Source: Ptiloglossa arizonensis
Lineage: Eukaryota; Arthropoda; Insecta; Hymenoptera; Colletidae
Assembly (NCBI RefSeq): GCF_051014685.1
Contig: NW_027478440.1
Coordinates: 1,116,001-1,180,000, forward strand
DNA length: 64,000 nt
Direction: 5' to 3'
Part shown: in pieces, positions 28,030-43,860 of the stretch
Layout: every line of letters begins with the position of its first letter
How positions within the stretch are numbered: position 1 is the stretch's first letter
Position numbers and translations under genes: made by a program
The notes under the pieces: model-generated
The model's database searches: none
What the model saw: the letters and a program-made list of their open reading frames with translations, nothing else
Told to the model about the DNA's origin: nothing

Positions 28030-31000
28030 ACAATGTATAGCGTATAACGTATAACGTATAACGTATATCGTATAACGTATAACGTATAACGTATATCGCA
28101 TAACGTATAACGTATAACGTATAACCTATGACATATAACGTATAACGTATAACGTATAACGTATAACGTATAACGTATAACGTATAACGTATAACGTATA
28201 ACCTATGACGTATAACGTATAACGTATAACGTATAACCTATGACATATAACGTATAACGTATAACGTATAACGTATAACGTATAACGTATAACGTATAAC
28301 GTATAACGTATAACCTATGACGTATAACGTATAACGTATAACGTATAACATGTAATGTATAACGTATAACGTATAATGTATAGCGTATAACGTATAACGT
28401 ATAACGTAAAACGTATAACGTATAACGTATAACGTATAACGTATAACGTATAACGTAACACCTATAACGTATAAAGTATAACGTATAACGTATTACGTAT
28501 AACGTATAACGTATAACGTATATCGTATAACGTATAACGTATAACGTATAACGTATAACGTATAACTTGTAACGAAAAACGTATAACGAATAACGTAAAA
28601 CGTATGACGCATTACATGCTACGTATAAAGTATAACATTCAACGTAAAACGTATAACGTACAACGTATAACGTATAACGTGTAACGAAGAACGTATAAAG
28701 AATAACGTATAACGTATATCGTATAACGTACAACTTATAACGTATAACGTATAACGTATAACGTATAACGTATAACGTATAACGTATAACGTATAACGTA
28801 TAACGTAAAACGTATAACGTATAACGTATAACGTATAACGTATAACGTATAACGTATAACGTCTAACGTATAACGTATAACGTATAACGTATAACGTATA
28901 ACGTATAACGTATAACGTATAACGTATAACGTATAACGTATAACGTATAACGTATAACGTATAACGTATAACGTATAACGTATAACGTATAACGTATAAC
29001 GTATATCGTATATCGTATAACGTATAATGTATAACGTATAACGTATAACGTATAACGTATAACGTATAACGTATAACGTATAACGTATAACGTATAACAT
29101 ATAACGTATAACGTATAACGTATAACGTATAACGTATAACGTATAACGTATAACGTATAACGTATAACGTATAACGTCTAACGTATAACGTATAACGTAT
29201 AACGTATAACGTATATCGTATAACGTATAACGTATAACGTATAACGTAAAACGTATAACGCATAATGTATAACGTATAACGTATAACGTATTACGTATAA
29301 CCTATGACGTATAACGTATATCTTGTAACGAAAAACGTATAACGAATAACGTAAAACGTATGACGCATTACATGCTACGTATAAAGTATAACATTCAACG
29401 TATAACCTATGACGTATAACGTATAACTTGTAACGTATAACGTATAACGTATAACGTATAACCTATAACGTATAACGTATAACGTATAACGTATAACGTA
29501 TAACGTATAACGTATAACGTATAACGTATAACGTATAACGTATAACGTATAAAGTATAACGTATAACGTATAACGTATAACGTATAACGTATAACGTATT
29601 ACGTATAACGTATAACGTATAACGTATAACGTATAACGTATAACGTATAACGTATAACGTATAACGTATAACGTATAACGTATAACGTATAACGTATAAC
29701 GTATAACGTATAACGTATAACGTATAACGTATAACGTATAACGTATAACGTATAACGTATAACGTATAACGTATAACGTATAACGTATAACGTATTACGT
29801 ATAACGTATAACGTATAACGTATAACGTATAACGTATAACGTATAACGTATAACGTATAACGTATAACGTATAACGTATAACGTATAACGTATAACGTAT
29901 AACGTATAACGTATAACGTATAACGTATAACGTATAACGTATAACGTATAACGTATAACGTATAACGTATAACGTATAACGTCTAACGTATAACGTATAA
30001 CGTATAACGTATAACGTATAACGTATAACGTATAACGTATAACGTATAACGTATAACGTATAACGTATAACGTATAACGTATAACGTATAACGTATAACG
30101 TATAACGTATAACGTATAACGTAACACCTATAACGTATAAAGTATAACGTATAACGTATAACGTATAACGTATAACGTATAACGTATAACGTATAACATA
30201 TAACGTATATCGTATAACGTATAACGTATAACGTATAACGTATAACGTATAACTTGTAACGAAAAACGTATAACGAATAACGTAAAACGTATGAGGCATT
30301 ACATGCTACGTATAAAGTATAACATTCAACGTAAAACGTATAACGTACAACGTATAACGTATAACGTGTAACGAAGAACGTATAAAGAACAACGTATAAC
30401 GTATATCGTATAACGTACAACTTATAACGTATAACGTATAACGTATAACGTATAACGTATAACGTATAACGTATAACGTAAAACGTATAACGTATAACGT
30501 ATAACGTATAACGTATAACGTATAACGTATAACGCATAATGTATAACGAATAACGTAAAACGTATAACGCATAATGTATAACGTATAACGTATAACGTAT
30601 TACGTATAACCTATGACGTATAACGTATATCTTGTAACGAAAAACGTATAACGAATAACGTAAAACGTATGACGCATTACATGCTACGTATAAAGTATAA
30701 CATTCAACGTATAACCTATGACGTATAACGTATAACTTGTAACGTATAACGTATAACGTATAACGTATAACCTATAACGTATAACGTATAACGTATAACG
30801 TATAACGTATAACGTATAACGTATAACGTATAACGTATAACGTATAACGTATAACGTATAAAGTATAACGTATAACGTATAACGTATAACGTATAACGTA
30901 TAACGTATTACGTATAACGTATAACGTATAACGTATAACGTATAACGTATAACGTATAACGTATAACGTATAACGTATAACGTATAACGTATAACGTATA

Positions 31001-31130
31001 ACGTATAACGTATAACGTATAACGTATAACGTATAACGTATGACGTATAACGTATAACGTGTAACGTATAACATATAACGTATAACCTGTGACGTATAAC
31101 GTATAACGTATAACGTATAACGTATAATGT
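28030..31130. repeat. HOR family B long unit, copy 2 (about 3.1 kb)
   Basis: Markers near 28609 and at 29366, 30297 and 30675. Double TCGTATA units near 29003-29015 match 23214-23226. Landmarks at 30860, 30907, 31040 and 31086 match 25806, 25853, 25986 and 26032 at exactly 5054 bp. The match ends near 31.13 kb, where this copy has an additional ATGTATA. Confidence 0.85.
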
Positions 31131-32620
31131 ATAACGTATAATGTATAACGTATAACATGTAACGTATAGCGTATAACGTATAACGTATAACGTATAACGT
31201 ATAACGTATAACGTATAACGTATAACGTATAACGTATAACGTATAACGTATTACGTATAACGTATAACGTATAACGTATAACGTATAACGTATAACGTAT
31301 AACGTATAACGTATAACGTATAACGTATAACGTATAACTTGTAACGAAAAACGTATAACGAATAACGTAGAACGTATGACGCATTACATGCTACGTATAA
31401 AGTATAACATTCAACGTAAAACGTATAACGTACAACGTATAACGTATAACGTGTAACGAAGAACATATAAAGAATAACGTATAACGTATATCGTATAACG
31501 TACAACTTATAACGTATAACGTATAACGTATAACGTATAACGTATAACGTATAACGTATAACGTATAACGTAAAACGTATAACGTATAACGTATAACGTA
31601 TAACGTATAACGTATAACGTATAACGTATAACGTATAACGTATAACGTATATCGTATAACGTATAACGTATAACGTATAACGTATAACGTATAACTTGTA
31701 ACGAAAAACGTGTAACGAATAACGTAAAACGTATGAGGCATTACATGCTACGTATAAAGTGTAACATTCAACGTAAAACGTATAACGTATAACGTATAAC
31801 GTATAACGTGTAACGAAGAACGTATAAAGAATAACGTATAACGTATATCGTATAACGTACAACTTATAACGTATAACGTACAACGTATGACGTATAACGT
31901 ATAACGTATAACGTATAACGTATAACGTATAACGTATAACGTATAACGTATAACGTATAACGTATAACGTATAACGTATAACGTATAAAGTATAACGTAT
32001 AACGTATAAAGTATAACGTATAACGTTTAACGTATAACGTATAACGTATAACGTATAACGTATAACGTATAACGTATAACGTATAACGTATAACGTATAA
32101 CGTATAACGTATAACGTATAACGTATAACGTATAACGTATAACGTATAACGTATAACGTATAACGTATAACGTATAACGTATAACGTATAACGTATAACG
32201 TATAACGTATAACGTATAACGTATAACGTATAACGTATAACGTATAACGTATAACGTATAACGTATAATGTATAACGTATAACATGTAACGTATAACGTA
32301 TAACGTATAACGTATAACGTATAACGTATAACGTATAACGTATATCGTATAACGTATAACGTATAACGTATAACGTATAACGTATAACGTATAACGTATA
32401 ACGTATAACGTATAACGTATAACGTATGACGTATAACGTATAACGTGTAACGTATAACATATAACGTATAACCTGTGACGTATAACGTATAACGTATAAC
32501 GTATAACGTATAATGTATAACGTATAACATGTAACGTATAGCGTATAACGTATAACGTATAACGTATAACGTATAACGTATAACGTATAACGTATAACGT
32601 ATAACGTATAACGTATAACG
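31131..32620. repeat. HOR family B, ACGTAGA- and AAGTGTA-type modules, copy 2
   Basis: Markers at 31381 (ACGTAGA subtype) and 31739 (AGGCATT/AAGTGTA subtype). From 31600 the variant order follows 26400-27460, with offsets of 5187 at the left and 5166 at the right, a loss of three units. ACCTGTG is at 32472. Confidence 0.83.
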
Positions 32621-32789
32621 TATTACGTATAACGTATAACGTATAACGTATAACGTATAACGTATAACGTATAACGTATAACGTATAACGTATAACGTAT
32701 AACGTATAACGTATAACGTATAACGTATAACGTATAACGTATAACGTATAACGTATAACGTATAACGTATAACGTATAACGTATAACGT

Positions 32790-34065
32790 ATAAAGTATAA
32801 CGTACAACGTATAACGTATAACGTATAACGTATAACGTATAACGTATAACGTATAACGAATAACGTATAACGTATAACGTATAACGTATAACGTATAACG
32901 TATAACGTATAACATATAACGTATAACGTATAACGTATAACGTATAACGTATAACGTATAACGTATAACGTATAACGTATAACGTATAATGTATAGCGTA
33001 TAACGTATAACGTATAACGTATAACGTATATCGTATAACGTATAACGTATAACGTATATCGCATAACGTATAACGTATAACGTATAACCTATGACATATA
33101 ACGTATAACGTATAACGTATAACGTATAACGTATAACGTATAACGTATAACGTATAACGTATAACCTATGACGTATAACGTATAACGTATAACGTATAAC
33201 ATGTAATGTATAACGTATAACGTATAATGTATAGCGTATAACGTATAACGTATAACGTATAACGTACAACGTATAACGTATCACGTATAACGTATTACGA
33301 ATAACGTATAACGTATAACGTAAAACGTAACACCTATAACGTATAAAGTATAACGCATAACGTATTACGTATAACGTATAACGTATAACGTATATCGTAT
33401 AACGTATAACGTATAACGTATAACGTATAACTTGTAACGAAAAACGTATAACGAATAACGTAGAACGTATGACGCATTACATGCTACGTATAAAGTATAA
33501 CATTCAACGTAAAACGTATAACGTACAACGTATAACGTATAACGTGTAACGAAGAACGTATAAAGAATAACGTATAACGTATATCGTATAACGTACAACT
33601 TATAACGTATAACGTATAACGTATAACGTATAACGTATAACGTATAACGTATAACGTATAACGTAAAACGTATAACGTATAACGTATAACGTATAACGTA
33701 TAACGTATAACGTATAACGTATAACGTATAACGTATAACGTATAACGTATAACGTATAACGTATAACGTATAACGTATAACGTATAACGTATGACGTATA
33801 AAGTATAACGTACAACGTATAACGTATAACGTATAACGTATAACGTATAACGTATAACGTATAACGAATAACGTATAACGTATAACGTATAACGTATAAC
33901 GTATAACGTATAACGTATAACGTATAACGTATAACGTATAACGTATAACGTATAACGTATAACGTATAACGTATAACGTATAACGTATAACGTATAACGT
34001 ATAACGTATAACGTATAACGTATAACGTATAACGTATAACGTATAACGTATAACGTATAACGTAT
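32790..34065. repeat. 1.26-kb tandem duplication, copy 1
   Basis: Starts near an AAGTATA/ACGTACA pair at 32791. It includes the TCGCATA/ACCTATG/ACATATA step near 33056 and the marker at 33475. Copy 2 follows at offset 1274 on the left and 1246 on the right. An additional AAGTATA/ACGTACA pair near 33796 has no counterpart in copy 2. Confidence 0.83.
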
Positions 34066-35370
34066 AAAGTATAACGTACAACGTATAACGTATAACGTAT
34101 AACGTATAACGTATAACGTATAACGTATAACGAATAACGTATAACGTATAACGTATAACGTATAACGTATAACGTATAACGTATAACATATAACGTATAA
34201 CGTATAACGTATAACGTATAACGTATAACGTATAACGTATAACGTATAACGTATAACGTATAATGTATAGCGTATAACGTATAACGTATAACGTATAACG
34301 TATATCGTATAACGTATAACGTATAACGTATATCGCATAACGTATAACGTATAACGTATAACCTATGACATATAACGTATAACGTATAACGTATAACGTA
34401 TAACGTATAACGTATAACGTATAACGTATAACGTATAACCTATGACGTATAACGTATAACGTATAACGTATAACATGTAATGTATAACGTATAACGTATA
34501 ATGTATAGCGTATAACGTATAACGTATAACGTATAACGTACAACGTATAACGTATCACGTATAACGTATTACGAATAACGTATAACGTATAACGTAAAAC
34601 GTAACACCTATAACGTATAAAGTATAACGCATAACGTATTACGTATAACGTATAACGTATAACGTATAACGTATAACTTGTAACGAAAAACGTATAACGA
34701 ATAACGTAGAACGTATGACGCATTACATGCTACGTATAAAGTATAACATTCAACGTAAAACGTATAACGTACAACGTATAACGTATAACGTGTAACGAAG
34801 AACGTATAAAGAATAACGTATAACGTATATCGTATAACGTACAACTTATAACGTATAACGTATAACGTATAACGTATAACGTATAACGTATAACGTATAA
34901 CGTATAACGTAAAACGTATAACGTATAACGTATAACGTATAACGTATAACGTATAACGTATAACGTATAACGTCTAACGTATAACGTATAACGTATAACG
35001 TATAACGTATAACGTATAACGTATAACGTATAACGTATAACGTATAACGTATAACGTATAACGTATAACGTATAACGTATAACGTATAACGTATAACGTA
35101 TAACGTATAACGTATAACGTATAACGTATAACGTATAACGTATAACGTATAACGTATAACGTATAACGTAAAACGTATAACGTATAACGTATAACGTATA
35201 ACGTATAACGTATAACGTATAACGTATAACGTATAGCGTATAACGTATAACGTATAACGTATAACGTATAACGTATAACGTCTAACGTATAACGTATAAC
35301 GTATAACGCATAACGTATATCGTATAACGTATAACGTATAACGAATAACGTAAAACGTATAACGCATAAT
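34066..35370. repeat. 1.26-kb tandem duplication, copy 2
   Basis: Marker at 34721. It shares with copy 1 the unusual ACGTAAA placed directly before the ACACCTATA step (34592 and 33318) and an ACGCATA near 34627. It lacks four units around the TCGTATA position, which accounts for the 28-bp offset change. The right part continues into a long, mainly pure run from about 34.92 to 35.22 kb. Confidence 0.83.
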
Positions 35371-37119
35371 GTATAACGTATAACGTATAACGTATTACGT
35401 ATAACCTATGACGTATAACGTATAACGTAACAACTATAACGTATAAAGTATAACGTATAACGTATAACGTATAACGTATAACGTATAACGTATAACGTAT
35501 AACGTAAAACGTATAACGTATAACGTATAACGTATAACGTATAACGTATAACGTATAACGTATAACGTATAGCGTATAACGTATAACGTATAACGTATAA
35601 CGTATAACGTATAACGTCTAACGTATAACGTATAACGTATAACGTATAACGTATAACGTATAACGTATAACGTCTAACGTATAACGTATAACGTATAACG
35701 TATAACGTATAACGTATAACGTATAACTTGTAACGAAAAACGTATAACGAATAACGTAAAACGTATGACGCATTACATGCTACGTATAAAGTATAACATT
35801 CAACGTATAACCTATGACGTATAACATATAACTTGTAACGTATAACGTATAACGTATAACGTATAACCTATAACGTATAACGTATAACGTATAACGTATA
35901 ACGTATAACGTATAACGTATAACGTATAACGTATAACGTATAACGTATAACGTATAACGTATAAAGTATAACGTATAACGTATAACGTATAACGTATAAC
36001 GTATAACGTATTACGTATAACGTATAACGTATAACGTATAACGTATAACGTATAACGTATAACGTATAACGTATAACGTATAACGTATAACGTATAACGT
36101 ATAACGTATAACGTATAACGTATAACGTATAACGTATAACGTATAACGTCTAACGTATAACGTATAACGTATAACGTATAACGTATATCGTATAACGTAT
36201 AACGTATAACGAATAACGTAAAACGTATAACGCATAATGTATAACGTATAACGTATAACGTATTACGTATAACCTATGACGTATAACGTATAACGTATAA
36301 CGTATATCTTGTAACGAAAAACGTATAACGAATAACGTAAAACGTATGACGCATTACATGCTACGTATAAAGTATAACATTCAACGTATAACCTATGACG
36401 TATAACGTATAACTTGTAACGTATAACGTATAACGTATTACGTATAACGTATAACGTATAACGTATAACGTATAACGTATAACGTATAACGTATAACGTA
36501 TAACGTATAACGTATAACGTATAACGTATAACGTATAACGTATAACGTATAACGTATAACGTATAACGTATAACGTATAACGTATAACGTATGACGTATA
36601 ACGTATAACGTGTAACGTATAACATATAACGTATAACCTGTGACGTATAACGTATAACGTATAACGTATAACGTATAATGTATAACGTATAACATGTAAC
36701 GTATAGCGTATAACGTACAACGTATAACGTATAACGTATAACGTATAACGTATAACGTATAACGTATAACGTATAACGTATAACGTATAACGTATTAGGT
36801 ATAACGTATAACGTATAACGTATAACGTATAACGTATAACGTATAACGTATAACGTATAACGTATAACGTATAACGTATAACGTGTAACGTATAACGTGT
36901 AACGTATAACGTGTAACGTATAACGTATAACGTATAACGTATAACGTATAACGTATAACGTATAACGTATAACGTCTAACGTATAACGTATAACGTATAA
37001 CGTATAACGTATAACGTATAACGTATAACGTATAACGTATAACGTATAACGTATAACGTATAACGTATAACGTATAACGTATAACGTATAACGTATAACG
37101 TATAACGTATAACGTATAA
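35371..37119. repeat. Satellite with type-2 modules
   Basis: Markers near 35771 and 36351, both with the type-2 right flank (ACCTATG then ACTTGTA). It also holds an AACTATA step near 35430, ACGTCTA units, an ACCTGTG module near 36646, a rare AGGTATA at about 36797, and three ACGTGTA units near 36883-36912. No gene is seen. Confidence 0.85.
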
Positions 37120-38270
37120 CGTAACACCTATAACGTATAAAGTATAACGTATAACGTATAACGTATAACGTATAACGTATAACGTATAACGTATAACGTA
37201 TAACGTATATCGTATAACGTATAACGTATAACGTATAACGTATAACGTATAACTTGTAACGAAAAACGTATAACGAATAACGTAAAACGTATGAGGCATT
37301 ACATGCTACGTATAAAGTGTAACATTCAACGTAAAACGTATAACGTATAACGTATAACGTATAACGTGTAACGAAGAACGTATAAAGAATAACGTATAAC
37401 GTATATCGTATAACGTACAACTTATAACGTATAACGTACAACGTATGACGTATAACGTATAACGTATAACGTATAACGTATAACGTATAACGTATAACGT
37501 ATAAAGTATAACGTATAACGTATAACGTATAACGTATAACGTAGAACGTACAACGTATAACATATAACGTATAACGTATAACGTATAACGTATAACGTAA
37601 AACGTATAACGTATAACGTATAACGTATAACGTATAACGTATAACGTATAAAGTATAAAGTATAACGTATAACGTTTAACGTATAACGTATAACGTATAA
37701 CGTATAACGTATAACGTATAACGTATAACGTATAACGTATAACGTATAACGTATAACGTATAACGTATAACGTATAACGTATAACGTATAACGTATAACG
37801 TATAACGTATAACGTATAACGTATAACGTATAACGTATAACGTATAACGTATAACGTATAACGTATAACGTATAACGTATAACGTATAACGTATAACGTA
37901 TAACGTATAACGTATAATGTATAACGTATAACATGTAACGTATAACGTGTAACGTATAACGTATAACGTATAACGTATAACGTATATCGTATAACGTATA
38001 ACGTATAACGTATAACGTATAACGTATAACGTATAACGTATAACGTATAACGTATAACGTATAACGTATAACGTATGACGTATAACGTATAACGTGTAAC
38101 GTATAACATATAACGTATAACCTGTGACGTATAACGTATAACGTATAACGTATAACGTATAATGTATAACGTATAACATGTAACGTATAGCGTATAACGT
38201 ATAACGTATAACGTATAACGTATAACGTATAACGTATAACGTATAACGTATAACGTATAACGTATTACGT
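37120..38270. repeat. HOR family B, AAGTGTA-type module, copy 3
   Basis: Marker at 37297 with AGGCATT and AAGTGTA; ACCTGTG at 38121. It follows the order of 26400-27460 and 31600-32620 and additionally carries the ACGTAGA/ACGTACA/ACATATA module near 37543 and two adjacent AAGTATA units near 37650. Confidence 0.83.
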
Positions 38271-39910
38271 ATAACGTATAACGTATAACGTATAACGTAT
38301 AACGTATAACGTATAACGTATAACGTATAACGTAGAACGTACAACGTATAACGTATAACGTATAACGTATAACGTATAACGTATAACGTAAAACGTATAA
38401 CGTATAACGTATAACGTATAACGTATAACGTATAACGTATAAAGTATAAAGTATAACGTATAACGTTTAACGTATAACGTATAACGTATAACGTATAACG
38501 TATAACGTATAACGTATAACGTATAACGTATAACGTATAACGTATAACGTATAACGTATAACGTATAACGTATAACGTATAACGTATAACGTATAACGTA
38601 TAACGTATAACGTATAACGAATAACGTATAACGTATAACGTATAACGTATAACGTATAACGTATAATGTATAACGTATAACATGTAACGTATAACGTATA
38701 ACGTATAACGTATAACGTATAACGTATAACGTATAACCTATAACGTATAACGTATAACGTATAACGTATAACGTATAACGTATAACGTATAACGTATAAC
38801 GTATAACGTATAATGTATAACGTATAACATGTAACGTATAACGTATAACGTATAACGTATAACGTATAACGTATAACGTATATCGTATAACGTATAACGT
38901 ATAACGTATAACGTATAACGTATAACGTATAACGTATAACGTATAACGTATAACGTATAACGTATAACGTATAACGTATAACGTATAACGTATAACGTAT
39001 AACGTATAACGTATAACGTATAACGTATAAAGTATAACGTACAACGTATAACGTATAACGTATAACGTATAACGTATAACGTATAACGTATAACGTATAA
39101 CGTATAACGTATAACGAATAACGTATAACGTATAACGTATAACGTATAACGTATAACGTATAACGTATAACGTATAACGTATAACATATAACGTATAACG
39201 TATAACGTATAACGTATAACGTATAACGTATAACGTATAACGTATAACGTATAACGTATAATGTATAGCGTATAACGTATAACGTATAACGTATATCGTA
39301 TAACGTATAACGTATAACGTATATCGCATAACGTATAACGTATAACGTATAACCTATGACATATAACGTATAACGTATAACGTATAACGTATAACGTATA
39401 ACGTATAACGTATAACGTATAACCTATGACGTATAACGTATAACGTATAACGTATAACATGTAATGTATAACGTATAACGTATAATGTATAGCGTATAAC
39501 GTATAACGCATAACGTATAACGTACAACGTATAACGTATCACGTATAACGTATTACGAATAACGTATAACGTATAACGTATAACGTAACACCTATAACGT
39601 ATAAAGTATAACGTATAACGTATTACGTATAACGTATAACGTATAACGTATAACGTATATCGTATAACGTATAACGTATAACGTATAACGTATAACTTGT
39701 AACGAAAAACGTATAACGAATAACGTAAAACGTATGACGCATTACATGCTACGTATAAAGTATAACATTCAACGTAAAACGTATAACGTACAACGTATAA
39801 CGTATAACGTGTAACGAAGTACGTATAAAGAATAACGTATAACGTATATCGTATAACGTACAACTTATAACGTATAACGTATAACGTATAACGTATAACG
39901 TATAACGTAT
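38271..39910. repeat. Satellite with modules shared with the left end
   Basis: Contains double AAGTATA units near 38440, ATGTATA/ACATGTA pairs near 38665 and 38813, the TCGCATA/ACCTATG/ACATATA step near 39319, and a marker at 39740. The interval 39240-39860 matches 1225-1800: both have an ACGCATA two units after GCGTATA and the rare GAAGTACG step. No gene is seen. Confidence 0.84.
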
Positions 39911-39915
39911 AACGT

Positions 39916-40314
39916 AAAACGTATAACGTATAACGTATAACGTATAACGTATAACGTATAACGTATAACGTATAACGTATAACGTATAACGTATAACGTA
40001 TAACGTATAACGTATAACGTATAACGTATAACGTATAACGTATAACGTATAACGTATAACGTATAACGTATAACGTATAACGTATAACGTATAACGTATA
40101 ACGTATAACGTATAACGTATAACGTATAACGTATAACGTATAACGTATAACGTATAACGTATAACGTATAACGTATAACGTATAACGTATAACGTATAAC
40201 GTATAACGTATAACGTATAACGTATAACGTATAACGTATAACGTATAACGTATAACGTATAACGTATAACGTATAACGTATAACGTATAACGTATAACGT
40301 ATAACGTATAACGT
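39916..40314. repeat. Pure ACGTATA tract, about 57 units
   Basis: Uninterrupted consensus between two ACGTAAA variants at about 39913 and 40315. It is one of the longest pure tracts after 3037-4044. Confidence 0.88.
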
Positions 40315-43290
40315 AAAACGTATAACGTATAACGTATAACGTATAACGTATAACGTATAACGTATAACGTATAACGTATAGCGTATAACGTATAACGTAT
40401 AACGTATAACGTATAACGTATAACGTCTAACGTATAACGTATAACGTATAACGTATAACGTATATCGTATAACGTATAACGTATAACGAATAACGTAAAA
40501 CGTATAACGCATAATGTATAACGTATAACGTATAACGTATTACGTATAACCTATGACGTATAACGTATAACGTAACAACCATAACGTATAAAGTATAACG
40601 TATAACGTATAACGTATAACGTATAACGTATAACGTATAACGTATAACGTATAACGTAGAACGTACAACGTATAACATATAACGTATAAAGAATAACGTA
40701 TAACGTATAACGTATAACGTACAACTTATAACGTATAACGTACGACGTATAACGTAGAACGTATAACGTATAACGTATAACGTATAACGTATAACGTATA
40801 ACGTATAACGTATAACGTATAACGTATAACGTATAACGTATAACGTATAACGTATAACGTATAACGTATAACGTATAACGTATAAAGTATAACGTATAAC
40901 GTATAACGTATAACGTAGAACGTACAACGTATAACATATAACGTATAATGTATAACGTATAACGTATAACGTATAACGTAGAACGTATAACGTATAACGT
41001 ATAACGTATAACGTATAACGTATAACGTAGAACGTATAACGTATAACGTATAAAGTATAACATATAACGTATAACGTATAACGTATAACGTATAACGTAT
41101 AACGTATAACGTATAACGTATAACGTATAACGTATAACGTATAACGTATAACGTATAACGTATATCGTATAACGTATAACGTATAACGTATAACATGTAA
41201 CGTACAACGTATAACGTATACCGTATAACGTATAACTAATAACGTATAACGTATAACGAATATCGTACAACGTATAACGCATAACGTATAACGTATAACG
41301 TATAACGTATAACGTATAACGTATAACGTATAACGTATAACGTAGAACGTACAACGTATAACATATAACGTATAAAGAATAACGTATAACGTATAACGTA
41401 TAACGTACAACTTATAACGTATAACGTACAACGTATAACGTAGAACGTATAACGTATAACGTATAACGTATAACGTATAACGTATAACGTATAACGTAGA
41501 ACGTACAACGTATAACATATAACGTATAATGTATAACATATAACGTATAACGTATAACGTATAACGTATAACGTATAACGTATAACGTATAACGTATAAC
41601 GTATAACGTATAACGTATAAAGTATAACGTATAACGTTTAACGTATAACGTATAACGTATAACGTATAACGTATAACGTATAACGTATAACGTATAACGT
41701 ATAACGTATAACGTATAACGTATAACGTATAACGTATAACGTATAACGTATAACGTATAACGTATAACGTATAACGTATAACGTATAACGTATAACGTAT
41801 AACGTATAACGTATAACGTATAACGTATAACGTATAACGTATAACGTATAACGTATAACGTATGACGTATAACGTATAACGTATAACGTATAACGTATAA
41901 CGTATAACGTATAACGTATAACGTATAACGTATAACGTATAACGTATAACGTATAACGTATAACGTATAACGTATAACGTATAACGTCTAACGTATAACG
42001 TATAACGTATAACGTATAACGTATATCGTATAACGTATAACGTATAACGTATAACGAATAACGTAAAACGTATAACGCATAATGTATAACGTATAACGTA
42101 TAACGTATTACGTATAACCTATGACGTATAACGTATAACGTATAACGTATATCTTGTAACGAAAAACGTATAACGAATAACGTAAAACGTATGACGCATT
42201 ACATGCTACGTATAAAGTATAACATTCAACGTATAACCTATGACGTATAACGTATAACTTGTAACGTATAACGTATAACGTATAACGTATAACATATAAC
42301 GTATAACGTATAACGTATAACGTATAACGTATAACGTATAACGTATAACGTATAACGTATAACGTATAACGTATAACGTATAACGTATAAAGTATAACGT
42401 ATAACGTATAACGTATAACGTATAACGTATAATGTATTACGTATAACGTATAACGTATAACGTATAACGTATAACGTATAACGTATAACGTATAACGTAT
42501 AACGTATAACGTATAACGTATAACGTATAACGTATAACGTATAACGTATAACGTATAACGTATAACGTATAACGTATAACGTATAACGTATGACGTATAA
42601 CGTATAACGTGTAACGTATAACATATAACGTATAACCTGTGACGTATAACGTATAACGTATAACGTATAACGTATAATGTATAACGTATAACATGTAACG
42701 TATAGCGTATAACGTATAACGTATAACGTATAACGTATAACGTATAACGTATAACGTATAACGTATAACGTATAACGTATTACGTATAACGTATAACGTA
42801 TAACGTATAACGTATAACGTATAACGTATAACGTATAACGTATAACGTATAACGTATAACGTATAACGTATAACGTATAACGTATAACGTATAACGTATA
42901 ACGTATAACGTATAACGTATAACGTATAACGTATAACGTATAACGTATAACGTATAACGTATAACGTATAACGTCTAACGTATAACGTATAACATATAAC
43001 GTATAACGTATAACGTATAACGTATAACGTATAACGTATAACGTATAACGTATAACGTATAGCGTATAACGTATAACGTATAACGTATATCGTATAACGT
43101 ATAACGTATAACGTATAACGCATAACGTATAACGTATAACGTATAACCTATGACCTATAACGTATAACGTATAACGTATAACGTATAACGTATAACGTAT
43201 AACGTATAACGTATAACCTATGACGTATAACGTATGACGTATAACGTATAACATGTAATGTATAACGTATAACGTATAATGTATAGCGTA
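40315..43290. repeat. Satellite rich in the ACGTAGA/ACATATA module
   Basis: Four copies of the ACGTAGA, ACGTACA, ACGTATA, ACATATA module lie near 40657, 40917, 41343 and 41496, the densest cluster in the window. An AACCATA step is near 40570. A long mainly pure region follows at about 41.64-41.97 kb, then a type-2 marker near 42197 and an ACCTGTG module near 42647. No gene is seen. Confidence 0.84.
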
Positions 43291-43299
43291 TAACGTATA

Positions 43300-43860
43300 A
43301 CGTATAACGTATAACGTACAACGTATAACGTATCACGTATAACGTATTACGAATAACGTATAACGTATAACGTATAACGTATAACGTATAACGTATAACG
43401 TATAACGTATAACGTATATCGTATAACGTATAACGTATAACGTATAACGTATAACTTGTAACGAAAAACGTATAACGAATAACGTAAAACGTATGACGCA
43501 TTACATGCTACGTATAAAGTATAACATTCAACGTAAAACGTATAACGTACAACGTATAACGTATAACGTGTAACGAAGAACGTATAACGCATAACATGTA
43601 ATGTATAACGTATAACGTATAATGTATAACGTATAACGTATAACGTATAACGTATAACGTATAACGTATAACGTATATCGTATAACGTATAACGTATAAC
43701 GTATAACGTATAACTTGTAACGAAAAACGTATAACGAATAACGTAAAACGTATGACGCATTACATGCTACGTATAAAGTATAACATTCAACGTAAAACGT
43801 ATAACGTACAACGTATAACGTATAACGTGTAACGAAGAACGTATAACGCATAACATGTAA
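43300..43860. repeat. 259-bp tandem pair
   Basis: Markers at 43499 and 43758 are 259 bp (37 units) apart. Both have a right flank ending in ACGTGTA, ACGAAGA, then ACGCATA and ACATGTA (near 43569 and 43828). That same short right flank appears near 46.63, 50.05 and 59.98 kb, linking this pair to family D. Confidence 0.86.

Noticed and set aside
31251..33284. A 677-codon minus-strand open reading frame, and many others (for example 47992-49701 and 2621-4048)
   Set aside because: They consist of the repeated heptapeptide read from the 7-bp unit. All three minus frames are open at once, the same peptide appears in each, and starts and stops fall at random variant heptamers. There is no gene-like composition, domain or regulatory context.
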